Positions 1-8,328 of a stretch of 64,000 bases of DNA are shown in pieces. Both the position numbers and the translations under genes were made by a program. The notes under the pieces are model-generated. The model was not told the DNA's origin, did no database searches, and was given only the letters and a program-made list of their open reading frames with translations. The DNA is taken from positions 1-64,000 of the forward strand of contig NZ_NCXO01000010.1 in NCBI RefSeq assembly GCF_002104795.1. Direction: 5' to 3'. The DNA is from Mycolicibacillus koreensis (lineage in GTDB: Bacteria; Actinomycetota; Actinomycetes; Mycobacteriales; Mycobacteriaceae). Numbering within the stretch: the stretch's first letter is position 1; every line of letters begins with the position of its first letter.

Positions 1-104
1 GGGTAGTCGTGGACCACGTCGGGCTCGCCGCCCGGCGGCATCTGCCAGCGTTCCCACGGTGCGCGCATCGGGCGACCGGCAGCGGCGTTGTCGCCGTCAC
101 TCAT
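1..104 (-). CDS. Partial gene, N-terminus only; probable LytR-CpsA-Psr (LCP) family protein
   Basis: Only the first 34 codons are in the window; the gene runs off the left edge. Reading from the ATG at 104, the N-terminus is hydrophilic and contains APWERWQMPPGGEP, with no membrane segment yet. A GGAGG lies about 10 bases before the ATG. The LCP assignment rests only on gene order: in M. tuberculosis the gene after desA1-dus is Rv0822c, a large LCP-type protein with a long cytoplasmic N-terminus, and LCP enzymes attach glycopolymers to the cell wall. The visible residues do not prove this family. Confidence 0.5.
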   Translation of the reverse strand, partial: MSDGDNAAAGRPMRAPWERWQMPPGGEPDVVHDY

Positions 105-290
105 GTCTTAGCGGCCTCCGAAGTGCGGTGGGTGGCGGGGTGGCGCGAGGTGCTCCTGCTTGTGCTGCGATGCACACCGAGACGCCGGGCCGCCGCGGGG
201 ATCACAGGGGAGCCGACCGGGGCGGCGGCGCAAAGCTGCTTCGATGATACTGAGCGGAGGCCTCCGACGCGATTTCGAGGGTGTCTCGAT

Positions 291-1424
291 TCAGCCACCG
301 GAGTGCATGATGTCCGCGCCGGCGGGCACCGCGCAGTCGTCGGGGTCGGCCAGCCACCCCTCGGGCAGCGCCACCTTGGCCGGCGAGCCCTGGCGGCCGC
401 GCGGGCCGGTCGCCGTGGCCGGGAACGGCACCGTCGGGTCGAGACGGGCGAGCAGCTCGTCGAGCCCGTCGAGGGTTGTGACCAGGGCCAACGACCGGCG
501 CAACGCCGAGCCGGCGGGCAGCCCGTGCAGGTACCAGGCGACGTGTTTGCGGATGTCGCGCATCCCCTTGTCCTCGCCGAAATGCTCGGCCAGCAGCGCA
601 CCGTGGCGGCGGATGATCCGGGCGACCTCGCCCAGCGTCGGCGGTGTGGGCGCGGGGGCGCCGGTGAACGCCGCGGACAGCTCGGCGAACAGCCACGGCC
701 GGCCCAGACAGCCCCGGCCGATCACCACCCCGTCGCAGCCGGTGGAGGCCATCATGGCCAGGGCGTCACGGGCCTCGAAGATGTCGCCGTTGCCCAGCAC
801 CGGGATGGTCGTCACCGCCTCCTTGAGTGCGGCGATCTGGGACCAATCGGCGGTGCCGGAGTAGCGCTGGGCGGCGGTGCGGGCGTGCAGCGCCACCGCC
901 GCGGCCCCCTCCGCCTCGGCGATCCGGCCGGCGTCGAGGTGGGTGTGGTGGCCGTCATCGATGCCGACCCGGAACTTCACCGTCACCGGCACGTCGGCGT
1001 CGGCGGTGGCGCGCACCGCGGCGGCGACGATCTGACCGAACAGCCGCCGCTTGTAGGGCAGGGCGGCCCCGCCGCCGCGGCGGGTGACCTTGGGCACCGG
1101 GCAGCCGAAGTTCATGTCGATGTGGTCGGCGAGGTTCTCCTCGACGATCATCTTCGCCGCGGCGTAGGTGGTGGCCGGGTCCACGGTGTAGAGCTGCAGT
1201 GAGCGCGGCGACTCGTCGGGCGCGAACGCCGTCATGTGCAGGGTGCCGGGGTGGCGTTCCACCAGGGCGCGGGCGGTGACCATCTCACAGACGTACAACC
1301 CGCTGACGGTGCCCATCAGCGAGCCCTCCAGCTCCCGGCACAGGGTGCGGAAGGCGACGTTGGTCACCCCCGCCATCGGTGCCAGCACGACCGGGCTGGC
1401 GAGCGTGATCGGCCCGATCCGCAC
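291..1424 (-). CDS. dusB: tRNA-dihydrouridine synthase
   Basis: FMN-dependent enzyme that reduces uridines in the D-loop of tRNA to dihydrouridine. The TIM-barrel family is clear: LASPVVLAPMAGVTN at residues 9-22, MNFGCPVPKVTRRGGG with the catalytic Cys near 108, VALHARTAAQRYSG, the FMN-phosphate segment VLGNGDIFEA, and CDGVVIGRGCLGRPW. I chose the GTG at 1424 because the reading frame upstream is low-complexity, non-homologous sequence antisense to nothing but overlapping desA1. This start lies 5 bases after the desA1 stop and gives 377 residues, close to the mycobacterial homologue. It is probably co-transcribed with desA1. The order desA1-dus matches Rv0824c-Rv0823c. Confidence 0.93.
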   Translation of the reverse strand: MRIGPITLASPVVLAPMAGVTNVAFRTLCRELEGSLMGTVSGLYVCEMVTARALVERHPGTLHMTAFAPDESPRSLQLYTVDPATTYAAAKMIVEENLADHIDMNFGCPVPKVTRRGGGAALPYKRRLFGQIVAAAVRATADADVPVTVKFRVGIDDGHHTHLDAGRIAEAEGAAAVALHARTAAQRYSGTADWSQIAALKEAVTTIPVLGNGDIFEARDALAMMASTGCDGVVIGRGCLGRPWLFAELSAAFTGAPAPTPPTLGEVARIIRRHGALLAEHFGEDKGMRDIRKHVAWYLHGLPAGSALRRSLALVTTLDGLDELLARLDPTVPFPATATGPRGRQGSPAKVALPEGWLADPDDCAVPAGADIMHSGG

Positions 1425-1429
1425 CCGGG

Positions 1430-2446
1430 TTACCGCCGGGACAGCGTGAGGGTCCCCGCGGTGGCGAGCACGTCCTCCGCCGAGATCGACCGGCCGGTCT
1501 TGGCCTCGCGCTCCAGCCGGCGGTGCTTGGCCGCCTCGAACTTCTCGCAGGAGTCCTCGAGGTCCTTGATGACCACGGCGAGTTCGTTGCGCAGCCGGTC
1601 GGCTTCGCCGGTGAGGTCGTCGCGCTCGAAGATGCGCCACTTCTTGAGCACCGGCATCACCACGTCCTCGAGGTGGATCCGCGGGTCGTACACCCCGCCG
1701 AGGGCGATCACCAGGGCCTTGCGCCGGAACCCCGGGGTGACGAACCCGGGCATCTTGAAGTCCTTGAGGATCTTGTACATCGACTGCATGGCCAGGGTGG
1801 GGGAGAGCTCCAGGGCGGCCTCGGACAGGTCGCGGTAGAAGATCATGTGCAGGTTCTCGTCGTGGGAGATCCGCGCGAGCAGCTTGTCGGCGATCGGGTC
1901 CTCGCAGGCCTTGCCGGTGTTGCGGTGCGAGATACGGGTCGCCAGCTCCTGGAACGTGACGTAGATGATCGAGTCGAACAGGTTCTCGGCGCGCTCGTCG
2001 CCCTGGCGGTTCTGGCCGGGGGAGAACCCGCGGGTGACCTGCTCGACGCGCAGCAGCTCCAATTCGACCGGGTCGACCGCACGGGTGACCACCAGGTAGT
2101 CGCGCAGGGCGATGCCGTGCCGGTTCTCCTCGGTCGTCCAGCGGTTCACCCAGTTGCCCCAGGCGCCGTCCATGCCCATGTAGGTCGCGATCTCGCGGTG
2201 GTACGACGGCAGGTTGTCCTCGGTGACGAGGTTCTGCACCATCGCGACCTTGGCGACGTCGGAGAGCTGCGACTGGCCGGGCTCCCAGTCCTGGCCGCCG
2301 AGGGCGTAGTAGTTCTTGCCCTCCTGCCAGGGGATGTAGTCGTGCGGACTCCAGTCCTTGGTCATGGACAGGTGCCGGTTGATGTACTTCTCGGCGACCG
2401 GCTCAAGCTCATGCATCAACTGCAGATCAGTCAGTTCTGCCGACAT
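1430..2446 (-). CDS. desA1: Acyl-ACP desaturase DesA1
   Basis: Soluble diiron desaturase that introduces double bonds into acyl chains bound to acyl-carrier protein, feeding mycolic acid synthesis. At 338 residues it has the usual length. The diiron ligand pattern is visible: E76 in VTEDNL, E107-x-x-H110 in TEENRHG, E167 in TFQELATRISHRN, and E197-x-x-H200 in HDENLH. The N-terminus MSAELTDLQLMHELEPVAEK is typical of mycobacterial DesA1. It is the first gene of a two-gene unit with dus. An IR-flanked TetR gene lies upstream on the same strand but is separated by about 80 bases, so the two need not share a promoter. Confidence 0.97.
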   Translation of the reverse strand: MSAELTDLQLMHELEPVAEKYINRHLSMTKDWSPHDYIPWQEGKNYYALGGQDWEPGQSQLSDVAKVAMVQNLVTEDNLPSYHREIATYMGMDGAWGNWVNRWTTEENRHGIALRDYLVVTRAVDPVELELLRVEQVTRGFSPGQNRQGDERAENLFDSIIYVTFQELATRISHRNTGKACEDPIADKLLARISHDENLHMIFYRDLSEAALELSPTLAMQSMYKILKDFKMPGFVTPGFRRKALVIALGGVYDPRIHLEDVVMPVLKKWRIFERDDLTGEADRLRNELAVVIKDLEDSCEKFEAAKHRRLEREAKTGRSISAEDVLATAGTLTLSRR

Positions 2447-2525
2447 GGCAATGGGTGCCTTTCCGAGAGGTCGAGGTATCTGTGTCGATAAGTTGCAGTC
2501 AATATATCTGTGTATGCCGGTGACA

Positions 2526-3149
2526 TCAAGTTGATGGGTCGGTGCGCCGCGAACCGGTTCCGACCGACTCCGGGCGCCCCGCCGTGACCAGCATGTCTAC
2601 GCAGAAGTCGATGAACTGGCCCCGGTCCGCGCTCAGCCGGCCGTTCAGGTAGGCGGAGAACAGCCCGGTCAGCCCGCCGATGAGGCTGGTGGCCACCAAC
2701 TGTTGGCGCACCGGGTCGCCGAGGCGGGTGAGTTTGTGCTGCAGCAGCGCGATGAAGTTGGGCATCCACTTCGACCCGGAGCGGGTCAGGGCGGGTTCGG
2801 TCTCCGGGCCCAGCAGCAGCACCCGGCCCAGGATCGGGTCGTCGACCATCAGTGCGACGAACTGTTCGACGGCCTCGCGGGCGGTGTGTGCTGAGGCCAG
2901 GGCGGCCATCGCGCGGGTGCCGACGTCGTCGTAGACGGCGCGCACGAATTGGTCGCGGTCGCTGAAGCTTTCGTAGAAGTAGCGCTCGGTGAGGTCGGCC
3001 TGCCTGCACACCGCGCGCACGGTCAGCGGCGCTCCGTCGGCATCGCCGAGGACCCGCACGCCGGCGGCGAGCAGTTGGTCACGGCGCAGCGCCTGACGGT
3101 CGGCCAGGGGAACACCCGACCATCGGCCCCGGCGTTGACTCGACGTCAC
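2526..3149 (-). CDS. TetR-family transcriptional regulator
   Basis: DNA-binding repressor with an N-terminal helix-turn-helix (LTVRAVCRQADLTERYFYESFSDRDQFVRAVYD) and a helical ligand domain of about 150 residues. I chose the GTG at 3149 because TAGGAGG lies four bases upstream; an upstream ATG at 3176 would add nine residues but would place the ribosome-binding site inside the gene. This gives 207 residues. It is transcribed away from the DUF2236 gene, and a perfect 15-bp palindrome lies in the gap between them, which fits autoregulation and control of that neighbour. The pair matches Rv0825c/Rv0826 in M. tuberculosis. The ligand is unknown. Confidence 0.88.
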   Translation of the reverse strand: MTSSQRRGRWSGVPLADRQALRRDQLLAAGVRVLGDADGAPLTVRAVCRQADLTERYFYESFSDRDQFVRAVYDDVGTRAMAALASAHTAREAVEQFVALMVDDPILGRVLLLGPETEPALTRSGSKWMPNFIALLQHKLTRLGDPVRQQLVATSLIGGLTGLFSAYLNGRLSADRGQFIDFCVDMLVTAGRPESVGTGSRRTDPST

Positions 3150-3183
3150 GCGCCCTCCTACACTCCATTGTGACAACGCCCGT

Positions 3184-3198
3184 AGTCAAAGTTTGACT
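3184..3198. promoter_or_regulatory. 15-bp palindrome, probable TetR operator
   Basis: AGTCAAA-G-TTTGACT is a perfect 7-1-7 inverted repeat between the divergent TetR gene (start 3149) and the DUF2236 gene (start 3221). Size and position fit a TetR operator. Binding is inferred. Confidence 0.6.
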
Positions 3199-3220
3199 GA
3201 CGTGACAGGAAGTCCCCATC

Positions 3221-4231
3221 GTGACCCAAGATACGTCCCACGCCGTGCCGCTGACCAGCGAAAGCAGCGCCGAAGTCGCCGTCACCGGCGGCTGTCCGGT
3301 CTCCGCCTCCGGCTACGACGCCGTCCCGCTGGGGCCGGACTCGTTGACCTGGAAGTACTTCGGGGACTGGCGCGGCATGCTGCAGGGCCCCTGGGCGGGC
3401 TCGATGCAGAACATGCACCCGCAGCTGGGCGCGGCCGTCGAGGAACACTCCATCTTCTTCCAGGAGCGCTGGCCGCGGCTGATGCGCTCGCTCTACCCGA
3501 TCGGCGGGGTGGTCTTCGACGGCGACCGGGCCCCGCAGACCGGCGCGGAGGTGCGCGACTACCACATCCCGATCAAGGGGGTGGACGCGCAGGGCCGGCG
3601 CTACCACGCGCTGAACCCGGACGTCTTCTACTGGGCGCACGCCACCTTCTTCGTCGGCACCCTGATCGTGGGTGACTGGCTGTGCGGCGGGCTCAGCGAG
3701 GACGAGAAACGCCAGCTGTTCGACGAGCACATCCAGTGGTACCGGATGTACGGGATGAGCATGCGCCCGGTGCCGGGGACCTGGGAGGAATTCCAGCAGT
3801 ACTGGGACCACATGGTCCGCGAGGTGCTCGAGGACAACAAGGCCACCCGCGACGTGCTGGACCTGTCCACCCTGGACAAGCCGCCGTTCATGCCGTGGCT
3901 GCCCACCTGGCTGTGGAACTTGCAGCGACGGATGGTCAACCCGCTGTTCATCTGGGTGACCGTGGGCCTGTACGACCAGCCGGTGCGCGACCGGCTCGGC
4001 TTCGAATGGTCGGCGCGCGACGCGTGGCTGCACCGCCAGTTCGGCAAGGTCGTCAACGCGGTGTTCAAGCTGGTGCCGCGCCGCTACCGGATGCACCCGC
4101 GCGGGCGGGCCGGCTGGGACCGCGCCACCGGGCGCATCCCGGCGGATACGCCGCTGGTGCACACCCCGGCGCGCAACCTGCCGCCGCTGGAGCACCGGGA
4201 CAGTCCGATTCACTACTGCCCGAAGGTCTAA
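3221..4231 (+). CDS. DUF2236 (MpaB/latex-clearing-type) protein
   Basis: 336-residue protein of the DUF2236 family, which includes haem-dependent oxygenases such as latex-clearing protein and fungal MpaB. Family-like features are LTWKYFGDWRGMLQGPWAG near the N-terminus, VFDGDRAPQTGAEVRDYHIPI and the histidine segment PDVFYWAHATFFVGTLIV. There is no signal peptide. The start is a GTG preceded by AGGAAG. It is divergent from a TetR gene with an operator-like palindrome between, so it is probably TetR-repressed. It resembles Rv0826 by context. The substrate is unknown, and haem binding is a family inference. Confidence 0.85.
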   Translation: MTQDTSHAVPLTSESSAEVAVTGGCPVSASGYDAVPLGPDSLTWKYFGDWRGMLQGPWAGSMQNMHPQLGAAVEEHSIFFQERWPRLMRSLYPIGGVVFDGDRAPQTGAEVRDYHIPIKGVDAQGRRYHALNPDVFYWAHATFFVGTLIVGDWLCGGLSEDEKRQLFDEHIQWYRMYGMSMRPVPGTWEEFQQYWDHMVREVLEDNKATRDVLDLSTLDKPPFMPWLPTWLWNLQRRMVNPLFIWVTVGLYDQPVRDRLGFEWSARDAWLHRQFGKVVNAVFKLVPRRYRMHPRGRAGWDRATGRIPADTPLVHTPARNLPPLEHRDSPIHYCPKV

Positions 4232-4282
4232 GCCCCGCGGCCTGTGATTAGGTAGCTGCGCAGCCGAGTTTCAGGAGGCGAG

Positions 4283-5188
4283 ATGGCGCGCAGCGATGCC
4301 GACAGTTGGGATCTGGCCACCAGCGTGGGGGCCACCGCGACGATGGTGGCCGCCCAGCGGGCGTTGGCGGCCGCCGGTCCCGAGCCGCTGATCGACGACC
4401 CGTTCGCCGCGCCGCTGGTGCGCGCGGTCGGCATCGACGTCTACACCCGCCTCGTCGACGGCGAGATCCCGGTCACCGAGGATTCCGGGTTCGACCCGGA
4501 GCGCATGGCGCGGGGCATGGGGCTGCGGACCCGCTTTTTCGACCGGTTCTTCCTCGACGCCGCCGCTGCCGGGGCGCGCCAGGCGGTCATCCTGGCCGCC
4601 GGGCTCGACGCGCGGGCCTACCGGCTGGCCTGGCCCGCCGGCACCACCGTCTACGAGGTCGACATGCCTGCGGTCATCGAGTTCAAGACCACCACCCTCG
4701 AGCAGTTGGGCGCCGAGCCCACCGCGCAGCGACGCACCGTCGCGGTCGACCTGCGCGACGACTGGCCCGCCGCGCTGAAGGCCGCCGGTTTCGATCCCGG
4801 CGCCCCGACCGCCTGGAGCGCGGAGGGGCTGTTGGTCTATCTGCCGCCGGCGGCCCAGGACGCGCTGTTCGACAACATCACCGCGCTGAGCGCACCCGGC
4901 AGCCGGCTGGCGTGTGAGTTCATGACCGACACCGCGCCGTTCGACTCCGAGCAGTGGCGCACCCAACAGCAGAAGATGGCCGAACTCGGGTTCAGCCTCG
5001 ATGTCGCCGAGCTGATCTACCACGGGGAGCGCACCCACATCGTGGAGCACCTGAGCGCCGCGCAGTGGCAGGTCGATGCGCGCACCGTGGCGCAGCTGCA
5101 CGCCGACAACGGGTTCGTCTACCCCGACGACGAGCTGGCCAGCCGGTTCGCCGACATGACCTATCTGCGGGCCGAGTTGGGCGGTTGA
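4283..5188 (+). CDS. SAM-dependent methyltransferase, TIGR00027 family
   Basis: 301-residue member of the large mycobacterial family of putative class I methyltransferases (Rv0726c/Rv0830 type). The N-terminus ([21 protein letters not shown]) and the segment [13 protein letters not shown], the SAM-binding loop after the first strand, are diagnostic. [13 protein letters not shown] holds the acidic residue expected to contact the ribose. An AGGAGG lies just before the ATG. It sits immediately upstream of the tRNA cluster, as Rv0830 does. Substrates for most of this family are not established. Confidence 0.92.
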   Translation: MARSDADSWDLATSVGATATMVAAQRALAAAGPEPLIDDPFAAPLVRAVGIDVYTRLVDGEIPVTEDSGFDPERMARGMGLRTRFFDRFFLDAAAAGARQAVILAAGLDARAYRLAWPAGTTVYEVDMPAVIEFKTTTLEQLGAEPTAQRRTVAVDLRDDWPAALKAAGFDPGAPTAWSAEGLLVYLPPAAQDALFDNITALSAPGSRLACEFMTDTAPFDSEQWRTQQQKMAELGFSLDVAELIYHGERTHIVEHLSAAQWQVDARTVAQLHADNGFVYPDDELASRFADMTYLRAELGG

Positions 5189-5198
5189 TCGATCTGGT

Positions 5199-5274
5199 TG
5201 GTGCCCCCACTAGGACTCGAACCTAGGACCTGCGGATTAAAAGTCCGTAGCTCTACCAACTGAGCTATAGGGGC
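5199..5274 (-). tRNA. lysT: tRNA-Lys (anticodon TTT)
   Basis: Read on the minus strand, the cloverleaf is complete: acceptor arms GCCCCTA and TGGGGGC, D-arm GCTC..GAGC, anticodon loop CTTTTAA, and T-arm CTAGG-TTCGAGT-CCTAG. A genomic CCA follows the discriminator (5199-5201). It is the only one of the four tRNA genes here on the minus strand. Confidence 0.96.
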
Positions 5275-5396
5275 GCGAGCAACAGGATAACGCCTCCGGT
5301 TTCCGGGCGCGTTTGAGGATTGGGCATACTGTGCCCTAAGCTAGCGTGGCTCCCAGCGACACCACGTTGTGAGTACCCCGGAGAGATTCGGTTCTG

Positions 5397-5469
5397 GCCC
5401 CCTTCGTCTAGCGGCCTAGGACGCCGCCCTTTCAAGGCGGTAGCGCGGGTTCGAATCCCGTAGGGGGTA
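5397..5469 (+). tRNA. gluT: tRNA-Glu (anticodon TTC)
   Basis: The acceptor GCCCCCT pairs with AGGGGGT with a G-U at the top. The anticodon loop is CTTTCAA and the T-arm is GCGGG-TTCGAAT-CCCGT. CCA is not encoded. It is the first of three co-oriented tRNA genes. TTGAGG (5313-5318) and TAAGCT (5337-5342), 18 bases apart, could be its promoter, which is weak evidence. Confidence 0.96.
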
Positions 5470-5515
5470 CGTGCGACGCGGAGACGCGGAGCAGGTAGTA
5501 AGTAAGTAGTAGCAA

Positions 5516-5589
5516 GGCCCTGTGGCGCAGTTGGTTAGCGCGCCGCCCTGTCACGGCGGAGGTCGCGGGTTCGAGTCCCGTCAGGGTCG
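5516..5589 (+). tRNA. aspT: tRNA-Asp (anticodon GTC)
   Basis: The acceptor GGCCCTG pairs with CAGGGTC. The anticodon loop is CTGTCAC and the T-arm is GCGGG-TTCGAGT-CCCGT. It lies 46 bases after tRNA-Glu, with an AGTA-rich spacer between. Confidence 0.96.
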
Positions 5590-5619
5590 CTTAGTACGGC
5601 GAGGCACACGCTGCCTTCC

Positions 5620-5693
5620 GGCCAGGTAGCTCAGTTGGTACGAGCGTCCGCCTGAAAAGCGGAAGGTCGCCGGTTCGATCCCGGCCCTGGCCA
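5620..5693 (+). tRNA. pheU: tRNA-Phe (anticodon GAA)
   Basis: The acceptor GGCCAGG pairs with CCTGGCC. The anticodon loop is CTGAAAA and the T-arm is GCCGG-TTCGATC-CCGGC. It is the last gene of the cluster. The unassigned three-gene operon begins 137 bases downstream, and I saw nothing else in that gap. The 3' half of this tRNA is a natural place for phage or island integration. Confidence 0.96.
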
Positions 5694-5830
5694 CCGAGAT
5701 GGAGTGGGTGAAGTCCAGCAAGTTCCTACGTCGGCCGGGCATCGAAAACCCAGCGGGCTGTTCTGTGCTCGAGCAAGCCAGGTGGCCGGGTTTCGCAGGT
5801 CGACGGGATTGCTCGACAGTGGGTGGACGA

Positions 5831-6793
5831 TCAGCGCAGCCACGCCGAGACGGTGCCGAAGTAGTTGTCGATGAACACCCGCTCGGGGGTGCGCAGCCGC
5901 AGCCGGCCGCCCCAGGTCCAGATCGTCAACGTCAGGGTGCGGTCCGCCAGGTCGGGCACCACCTCACTGAGCAGGACCACCCAGTGGTTCGGGAACAACT
6001 CGGAGATCCAGGAACTCTGCTCCTTGGGTGCGGTGTCGCTGTCGACGATGGTGCTCCCCGAGATCAGGTCGGTGTGCAGCAGAACCGCGGTGTCGGTGCC
6101 GGCGTACATGCCGATCGCCGTCGCGTCGGGGATGCCGGGGTTACTGGCCCAGCGGCCGTCGTCATCGACACGTGACCAGATACCGGTCTGTCGCATCCAG
6201 TCGGCGAGTTCCTCGGGCCGGGTCATGCCGGCCAACTCCTGGTCGGGGTCCCCGCGCCACTGCGGCTGCCAGAACGGCTGGGCGGTGTTGCGGATCGCGC
6301 CCAACATCATCCATTCGGCTTGCGATGAGATGCTTCCCCGCGCAGACATAGCGCCGAAGTCGGCGTCGAGCAGGTCCTGGCCGGCGTGGACCGCGAAGGT
6401 GCCGATCGAACCTGAGCCGGTATCGAAGAGGTCGGTGGCATAGCGGGCCACGGCGACCGGGTCGCGCCCCATGGCCATCATCAGCAGTGCTGCCGGTCCG
6501 CACAGGTTGAGCCCCGCCTGCTGCAGGCTCCGATAGCCCACCCCCGAGTCGCTGCCCTGGGTGGGGGCGATCAGTGTGGCCAAGCGCGCGGCGACGGTGG
6601 CGCGGTCCAGCGATCGCCAGGCGCCCGCGGACGGGGAGGCGGCGAACGTCGCGATGAGCGTCTGCGCATCGGTGAACGAACTGAGCGTCTTGTCGTCGGC
6701 GAAACGTTCGTCTTCCATCATGGTGCGCAGGGCGTCGGCGTCGGTGAACCAGCCGGTGTCGGTCGGGCTGGGCAGGTCGGAGTCGGTTGTCAT
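5831..6793 (-). CDS. Unassigned protein with papain-like/C39-like cysteine-hydrolase signature
   Basis: I do not recognise this 320-residue protein. It has an ordered Gln-Cys...His pattern of papain-fold enzymes: QQAGLNLCGPAAL at residues 91-103 with C98, then PNHWVVLLSE with H270, followed by a strand ending in IWTWGG. No signal peptide or membrane segment is visible. I chose the ATG at 6793 because GGAGG lies seven bases upstream and the frame before it overlaps the preceding gene with low-quality sequence. It is the third gene of an operon, 17 bases after the 497-residue protein. Peptidase, amidase or transglutaminase-like activity is inference; the third catalytic residue is not obvious. 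Confidence 0.65.
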   Translation of the reverse strand: MTTDSDLPSPTDTGWFTDADALRTMMEDERFADDKTLSSFTDAQTLIATFAASPSAGAWRSLDRATVAARLATLIAPTQGSDSGVGYRSLQQAGLNLCGPAALLMMAMGRDPVAVARYATDLFDTGSGSIGTFAVHAGQDLLDADFGAMSARGSISSQAEWMMLGAIRNTAQPFWQPQWRGDPDQELAGMTRPEELADWMRQTGIWSRVDDDGRWASNPGIPDATAIGMYAGTDTAVLLHTDLISGSTIVDSDTAPKEQSSWISELFPNHWVVLLSEVVPDLADRTLTLTIWTWGGRLRLRTPERVFIDNYFGTVSAWLR

Positions 6794-6810
6794 GGCGGGG
6801 CCTCCGTCGG

Positions 6811-8304
6811 TCAGTCGGATCGGTTCCACCCCAGCCCGGGAGCCGGGTCGGGCGTTTTGGGCAGCCGTTTGCAGATGAACGCGAGGATGGACAACTCGTC
6901 GCTCTCGGATGTCGGTGTTGGCGGCGTCGGGGGGCCGACCGGGTGAGGCCGCGGTACCACCGCGACCGGCCGCAGTGGGCGCGCCGCGAGGCTGCTGTGC
7001 CACACCGGCCGCGCCACCGCGGTGCGCGCCGCGAGCGCGGCGGCGTGTGCCGGCGACGGTGTGGCGACGGTGAAAGTGCTGGCGTCCAGGCTGCGAAACA
7101 GGCGCGCGGTCACCGACACCGGCGGCGCGGGGGCCGATGTCGGGGTGCGCATGTCACGCACCTGCACCCGCTTCAAGATCTGCGGATCAAGCTTGACCGT
7201 CCGATGATCCCGGGCCGCCAGTAGGTTGGCGTCAAGGGTGAACCGGAGATCGCGTCGGGGCCTGGGGGTGTCGGATCCGACCTCACGGACGACGATCTTG
7301 CGGACGAACACGCAGGCGACCGGATAGGCGGGACACCTCCCCTGCGGAGGGTCGGCTCCGTCGCTGAGCCTGAGCCCGGGATCCGCGCTGCGCCAGATGC
7401 CGGAGGTCAACGCCTGGGCGTCGAACCAGGGCCGCACCAGGGTCACCGACCGGTACTCGAACGCCACGCTTTCCAGCAGTGCCCCGGTGTCGTCGTCGAG
7501 CACGACCTTCAACGAATCCGGGGCCGCAGCAACTAGTGAACGCATCTCGGCCGCGGCGAGATCGAAGCTCAGCCACGCGTTCTGCTCGGCGAAGTTCAGC
7601 GGGGAGTACCCGGTGGGTGCGTACCGGTTGCCGCCGGCGTCGGTGGCCATGTCGACGTCGGGGTTGAACGCCTCCTGCCATTCGGTCCACCGGGCCCTTG
7701 GCGCGTCGAGCGCGGTCGCCCGTAGCGCCTGCAGCGCCTGTTCGATCAGGGCGCGCTGACCCAACGTCTCCCAGTCGTTCTCCGCCGCGTCGAGTACGCG
7801 GCGGAGCGCCGGTTCGTCGACCTCGGTCCAGTGCTTGCGGGCCTCCGGGTCGTCACCCTCCTCGGCGGAGAGCTTGTGCTGCCCGTAATCCTCGCGCGCA
7901 GCGAACCACGCGTCCCGGTATTGGCGGTAACGCTTGAGGGCGTCGCTTTCCACGCGGCTGCCGTCGGAGGCCGTGGTGAACAGAATGCTCGTCTGGTCGG
8001 CGCCATCGGCGGGTTGGCGGGTGGTGGAGGCCACGTCGGCGCGGTCGAGGACATCGCGGTAGATGTCCCACAGCATCGGCCCGGAGGCGTTGGCCACCAG
8101 GCCACGCGGTACGAAATTGACGATGCGGGCGAAGTCGGCGGCGGCGGCATAGTCTGCCGCCGACGCGGGCGCGGCCAGCGCCGCGAGTTCCGCGGCGGTG
8201 AAGGTGAGCGGCGAGAGCAGCGGGAAACACAGGTCGACGTCCGGATCGACGGCAAAGACGCGTTTGGCCTTTTCGATCAGCGCCAGCTGGACGAATGCTT
8301 CCAT
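6811..8304 (-). CDS. Unassigned large protein, paralogue of the upstream 531-residue protein
   Basis: 497 residues, function unknown. It shares scattered but ordered motifs with the gene upstream: a helical N-terminal part (FARIVNFVP, ALKRYRQYRDAWFAAREDYG, ENDWETLGQRALIEQAL), then RPWFDAQALTSGIWR, RLSDGADPPQGRCPAYP and FVRKIVV, and at the extreme C-terminus ICKRLPKTPDP. A proline-rich stretch precedes the tail. It lacks the Gly/Ser-rich hairpin of its partner. No signal peptide is visible. It lies 24 bases downstream of the partner gene and 17 upstream of the cysteine-hydrolase-like gene, with GGAAGGGG before the ATG. The two proteins probably form a complex; this is inference. Confidence 0.6.
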   Translation of the reverse strand: MEAFVQLALIEKAKRVFAVDPDVDLCFPLLSPLTFTAAELAALAAPASAADYAAAADFARIVNFVPRGLVANASGPMLWDIYRDVLDRADVASTTRQPADGADQTSILFTTASDGSRVESDALKRYRQYRDAWFAAREDYGQHKLSAEEGDDPEARKHWTEVDEPALRRVLDAAENDWETLGQRALIEQALQALRATALDAPRARWTEWQEAFNPDVDMATDAGGNRYAPTGYSPLNFAEQNAWLSFDLAAAEMRSLVAAAPDSLKVVLDDDTGALLESVAFEYRSVTLVRPWFDAQALTSGIWRSADPGLRLSDGADPPQGRCPAYPVACVFVRKIVVREVGSDTPRPRRDLRFTLDANLLAARDHRTVKLDPQILKRVQVRDMRTPTSAPAPPVSVTARLFRSLDASTFTVATPSPAHAAALAARTAVARPVWHSSLAARPLRPVAVVPRPHPVGPPTPPTPTSESDELSILAFICKRLPKTPDPAPGLGWNRSD

Positions 8305-8328
8305 GCCACCGCCCCTTCCGGGCCCGGT

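Noticed and set aside
1425..1640. Longer start for dus
   Set aside because: The added 72 residues are arginine-rich and overlap the desA1 coding sequence; the TIM-barrel begins right after the GTG at 1424.
5490..5515. AGTA-rich tract between tRNA-Asp and tRNA-Glu as a microsatellite
   Set aside because: Too short and irregular to call a meaningful repeat.
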